Of a DNA stretch of 64,000 bases, positions 61,299 through 64,000 are shown piece after piece. Source of the DNA: Holophagales bacterium UBA5704. GTDB lineage: Bacteria > Acidobacteriota > Thermoanaerobaculia > Multivoradales > UBA5704. The notes beneath the pieces were generated by a model. The model had not been told where the DNA came from, searched no databases, and saw only the letters and a program-made list of their open reading frames with translations. Each line of letters opens with the position of its first letter. Positions within the stretch are counted from its first letter, which is position 1. A program made the position numbers and the translations under genes. The stretch covers positions 38,026 through 102,025 of the forward strand of contig DIHE01000055.1 in assembly GCA_002420005.1 (NCBI GenBank), given 5' to 3'.

Positions 61299-62246
61299 TC
61301 AGTGGCGCGGCTTGGCGTAGCGGGGACCGTGCTCGCGCCAGTCGTCGTCGCCGCTGTGGCCGGCGAGGTAGCCGAAGTTGCGCAGGTCGTTGGCGGTGGT
61401 GAACTCGGGGGCGTCGAGGATCACCCGGATCATCCGCTCGTAGCCTTGCCGCCGCAGGGTGTCCACGTTGGTGCGGAACCCGCGGTCCTCATCCCACAGC
61501 TCTTCGTCACCGCCGTCGCGCTGCAGCAGGCCGCGGTAGAGGCGGCCGAGCACTTCGATGGCCTCGTCTTCCGAGAGGCGGTCGTAGTCCGAGCCGGCGT
61601 CGTCGGCGAGGGCGAGCGCCACGTCGCGCACACCGATGGCACCCATCTCGTAGATGTGCTCTGTGTCCCGCCGGGCCGTCTCACCCCGCGGCTCTTCGTC
61701 GAGGATGGCGTTGTAGAGCTGCTCCGTCAGCTCCTCGGCGCGGTCCCAGCGGCCCTGCTCGACCTCTTCCTCCTCGGACTCCTCGTCGCCCTCTTCGATT
61801 GCGAGGGTGATCCGGCCCCACTGGAGGCCACCCTTCATCTCATAGTCGCCGTTCACCTCGTAGCCGAGCTGCGCCATGCCGTCGTCGCCGCTCGACTTGA
61901 CCTGGACGAGCGCCCAGTTCGAGCCGGTCTGCACGATCTCGATGTTGCCACGGCCCGCGGCCACGGTGAAATTCGCGTCGACCGGCTGCTCCTCTCCGGC
62001 GTTGTCGATCAGCGCCGTGCCGACGAGGTAGATCTTGACCCGCTCGCCGACGCTCACCGGGATGTGGTCCGCCGGCTTGACGTTGTAGGTCGCGTCCCGG
62101 CCCTCCACGTAGGTCTGGAGCGCGATGATCTGGAGCGTCCCGTTGTGCTGCCGACGGGCCTTGTGACGCTGCGCCTCCAAGGCCGGAGCCGCCAGTGCGA
62201 GAACAAACAGCGCGACCGCTGCAATCTTCAATTTCTTGAGGTTCAT
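61299..62246 (-). CDS. Secreted protein with DUF4214-like C terminus
   Basis: A 315-residue exported protein with signal peptide (KIAAVALFVLALAAPALEAQ). Residues ~35-150 look beta-rich (LQIIALQTYVEG, RVKIYLVGTALI). A very acidic stretch near residue 155 (EEGDEESEEEEVEQ) separates it from a helical C-terminal part. There, LYRGLLQRDGG and GYERMIRVILDAPEF resemble the DUF4214 repeat seen in cell-surface proteins. No function is recognised. It lies downstream of guaB on the same strand, 104 bases away. Confidence 0.75.
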   Translation of the reverse strand: MNLKKLKIAAVALFVLALAAPALEAQRHKARRQHNGTLQIIALQTYVEGRDATYNVKPADHIPVSVGERVKIYLVGTALIDNAGEEQPVDANFTVAAGRGNIEIVQTGSNWALVQVKSSGDDGMAQLGYEVNGDYEMKGGLQWGRITLAIEEGDEESEEEEVEQGRWDRAEELTEQLYNAILDEEPRGETARRDTEHIYEMGAIGVRDVALALADDAGSDYDRLSEDEAIEVLGRLYRGLLQRDGGDEELWDEDRGFRTNVDTLRRQGYERMIRVILDAPEFTTANDLRNFGYLAGHSGDDDWREHGPRYAKPRH

Positions 62247-62325
62247 TCGGATAGTCTCCCTTCCTGATCATCAGCCAATGCAAGTTGCCTGCCAACTCGA
62301 CCAGCTCCGGAAGGCGCCCGGCGAG

Positions 62326-62343
62326 CGTCCTCCGGAGAGGACG
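62326..62343. terminator. Hairpin just downstream of guaB
   Basis: CGTCCTC and GAGGACG form a perfect 7-bp stem with loop CGGA, 8 bases past the guaB stop. A short TTTCGTTCT run lies on the plus-strand side, so it is not a canonical intrinsic terminator for guaB. It may act as an mRNA 3' end structure. Confidence 0.45.
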
Positions 62344-62350
62344 TTTCGTT

Positions 62351-63832
62351 CTAGCGCTCCACCCAATAGTTCGGCGCCTCCTTGGTGATGACCACGTCAT
62401 GGGCGTGCCCTTCCTTGAGGCCGGCGGCGGAGATGCGGACGAAGCGGGCTTTGGTGCGCAGCTCTTCGATGGAGGCGCAGCCCGCGAGGCCCATGCCGGC
62501 GCGCAGGCCGCCGGTGAGCTGGGGGAGCATCTGGTGCAGGCTTCCTTTGTGCGGCACCATGCCTTCGATGCCTTCGGGGACCAGCTTGGCCAGGCTGCCG
62601 CCGGCGCTCGCCGTGCCTTCCTGAAAGTAACGGTCGGCGCTGCCGCGCGCCATCGCGGAAAGCGAGCCCATGCCGCGGTAGGCCTTGAAGGTGCGGCCCT
62701 GGTAAAGGATGGTCTCGCCCGGGCTCTCTTCCGTCCCTGCCAGGAGGGAGCCGATCATCACCGAATGGGCTCCCGCGGCGAGCGCCTTGGTCACGTCGCC
62801 GGAGAACTTGATGCCGCCGTCCGCGATGACCGGCACGTCGTGCTCCATCGCCACCTGGACGCAGTCCATGACCGCGGTGATCTGGGGGATTCCGGCGCCG
62901 GTGACCACCCGGGTGGTGCAGATGCTGCCGGGTCCGATACCGATCTTGACCGCATCCGCACCGCGCTCGATGAGGGCGAGAGCCCCTTCACCGGTCGCCA
63001 CGTTGCCCACCACGAGACGCACCTCGGGGAAGCGGTCGCGCGCCGCTTCGAGAGCTTGCAGCACGCCGGTGCTGTGGGCGTGCGAGGAGTCGATGACCAG
63101 CAGGTCCACCTTGGCACGGACGAGCGCTTCGGCACGGGCGAGGAAGTCGCCGGAGGCGCCGATCGCGGCGCCGCAACGCAGGCGGCCGAGCTCGTCCTTG
63201 CAGGCGTTGGGATACTCCAGGGCCTTCTGAATGTCCTTGACGGTGATCAGGCCCTTCAGATTGCCGTCCTGGTCGACCACCAGGACCTTCTCGATGCGGT
63301 GCTTGTGGAGCAGGGTGCGCGCCTGTTCGAGGGTGGTGCCCTCGGGAACCGTGACCAGGTCTTCCTTGGTCATCAGGTCGCTGATCTTCTTGTCGAGGTT
63401 GTCCTCGAAGCGCAGGTCGCGGTTGGTGAGGATGCCGACCAGATGACCCTCGACCGAGGTGACCGGGACGCCGGAGATCTTGTACCGGGCCATCACCGCG
63501 AGGGCGTCGCGGATGCTCTGGTCCGGGCGCATGGTGACCGGATCGACGATCATCCCGGCCTCGCTGCGCTTTACCTTGTCCACCTCTTCCGCCTGCACCT
63601 CGATGGGGAGGTTCTTGTGAATGACGCCGATGCCTCCCTCCTGGGCCAGGGCGATGGCCAGGCGGGACTCGGTGACGGTATCCATGGCGGAGGAGAGGAT
63701 GGGGATGTTCATGTCGATCCCGCGGCAGGCTCGGGTGCGCAGGTCGACTTCGTTGGGATGGGTGGCCGAAAGGCCGGGAACAATCGACACGTCGTCGAAC
63801 GTCAGGGCGAGTCGTGGCTCGAAGTCAATCAT
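62351..63832 (-). CDS. guaB: Inosine-5'-monophosphate dehydrogenase
   Basis: A 493-residue full-length IMPDH, converting IMP to XMP with NAD+ in guanine nucleotide synthesis. Visible are the LTFDDVSIVPG opening, a pair of CBS domains (residues ~95-215; PVTSVEGHLVGILTNRDLRF), the catalytic Cys in GPGSICTTRVVTGAG, the flap-region YRGMGSLSAM and the C-terminal GGLRAGMGLAGC. The segment is complete, with the start at 63832. Confidence 0.97.
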   Translation of the reverse strand: MIDFEPRLALTFDDVSIVPGLSATHPNEVDLRTRACRGIDMNIPILSSAMDTVTESRLAIALAQEGGIGVIHKNLPIEVQAEEVDKVKRSEAGMIVDPVTMRPDQSIRDALAVMARYKISGVPVTSVEGHLVGILTNRDLRFEDNLDKKISDLMTKEDLVTVPEGTTLEQARTLLHKHRIEKVLVVDQDGNLKGLITVKDIQKALEYPNACKDELGRLRCGAAIGASGDFLARAEALVRAKVDLLVIDSSHAHSTGVLQALEAARDRFPEVRLVVGNVATGEGALALIERGADAVKIGIGPGSICTTRVVTGAGIPQITAVMDCVQVAMEHDVPVIADGGIKFSGDVTKALAAGAHSVMIGSLLAGTEESPGETILYQGRTFKAYRGMGSLSAMARGSADRYFQEGTASAGGSLAKLVPEGIEGMVPHKGSLHQMLPQLTGGLRAGMGLAGCASIEELRTKARFVRISAAGLKEGHAHDVVITKEAPNYWVER

Positions 63833-63897
63833 GGGGTGTTCTCAGGTAGTGACTTGGTGTGCGGGGAGGATATCACCCGAAGCCTCCCCGCACATCC

Positions 63898-64000
63898 TCA
63901 CCCGACGCCGAGGGCGGCGCCGTGGCACTTCTTGTACTTCTTACCCGAGCCGCAAGGGCAAGGATCGTTGCGCCCGACCTTGAGATCCTTGTTGACGGTC
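63898..64000 (-). CDS. secA: Probable SecA C-terminal end (SEC-C motif), truncated by window
   Basis: Only the last 34 codons are inside the window. They read VGRNDPCPCGSGKKYKKCHG followed by a short tail, the zinc-binding SEC-C motif at the C terminus of SecA. The same motif occurs in YchJ and other SEC-C proteins, so SecA is likely but not proven. It would be transcribed toward guaB, which starts 65 bases downstream of its stop. Confidence 0.7.
   Translation of the reverse strand, partial: TVNKDLKVGRNDPCPCGSGKKYKKCHGAALGVG

Overview
The window is GC-rich, densely coding DNA from a free-living bacterium, most likely an Acidobacteriota member. This is an inference from very high GC, the orphan duplicated MacB/FtsX permease (ADOP type, a hallmark of that phylum) at 1191-3644, the DUF4388 response regulator at the left edge, and the mix of secreted and signalling genes. 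No rRNA, tRNA, transposase, phage gene or CRISPR array was seen.

Layout. 1-3644: a truncated DUF4388 response regulator divergent from an ADOP permease. 3731-11134: a housekeeping run on the plus strand (tsaE, 3-hydroxyacyl-CoA dehydrogenase, phoH, pgpH, ybeY, a CBS/CorC protein, era). 11317-35235: one 24-kb gene for a 7,972-residue lipopeptide synthetase: FAAL-ACP followed by seven condensation modules. Module 5 has no adenylation domain, the last adenylation domain is interrupted by an FkbM-type methyltransferase, and there is no thioesterase. 35272-37708: a compact operon with a 75-residue protein, two paralogous 48/47-residue peptides sharing a CxTCxSGxDP motif, a strong hairpin, a DUF692 multinuclear iron oxidase (MNIO) and its probable partner protein. 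This looks like an undescribed RiPP system and is the main candidate for novelty. 37716-39593: glutamine-dependent NAD+ synthetase.

39607-45231 is a signalling cluster: hybrid histidine kinase, HPt protein, single-domain receiver, OmpR-type regulator, and a membrane sensor fused to a Ser/Thr kinase. 45256-49400 (minus) encodes an M28 peptidase and two related secreted proteins, one with LysM and FecR-like parts. 49484-54233 holds an ornithine-cyclodeaminase-family protein, an ATPase/TOPRIM-like two-gene unit resembling known anti-phage pairs, a HAD phosphatase and a HI0933-type flavoprotein. 54298-64000 holds a DEAD-box helicase, lspA, a D-aminoacylase-like amidohydrolase, a secreted sugar dehydrogenase, arfB, a secreted DUF4214-like protein, guaB and the 3' end of probable secA.

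A theme across the window is several families of palindromic repeats. They occur between genes (ADOP-tsaE, after arfB) and, in frame, inside the synthetase gene, almost always at the same two adenylation-domain loops. Specificity codes were read by eye against remembered reference codes and are predictions only.
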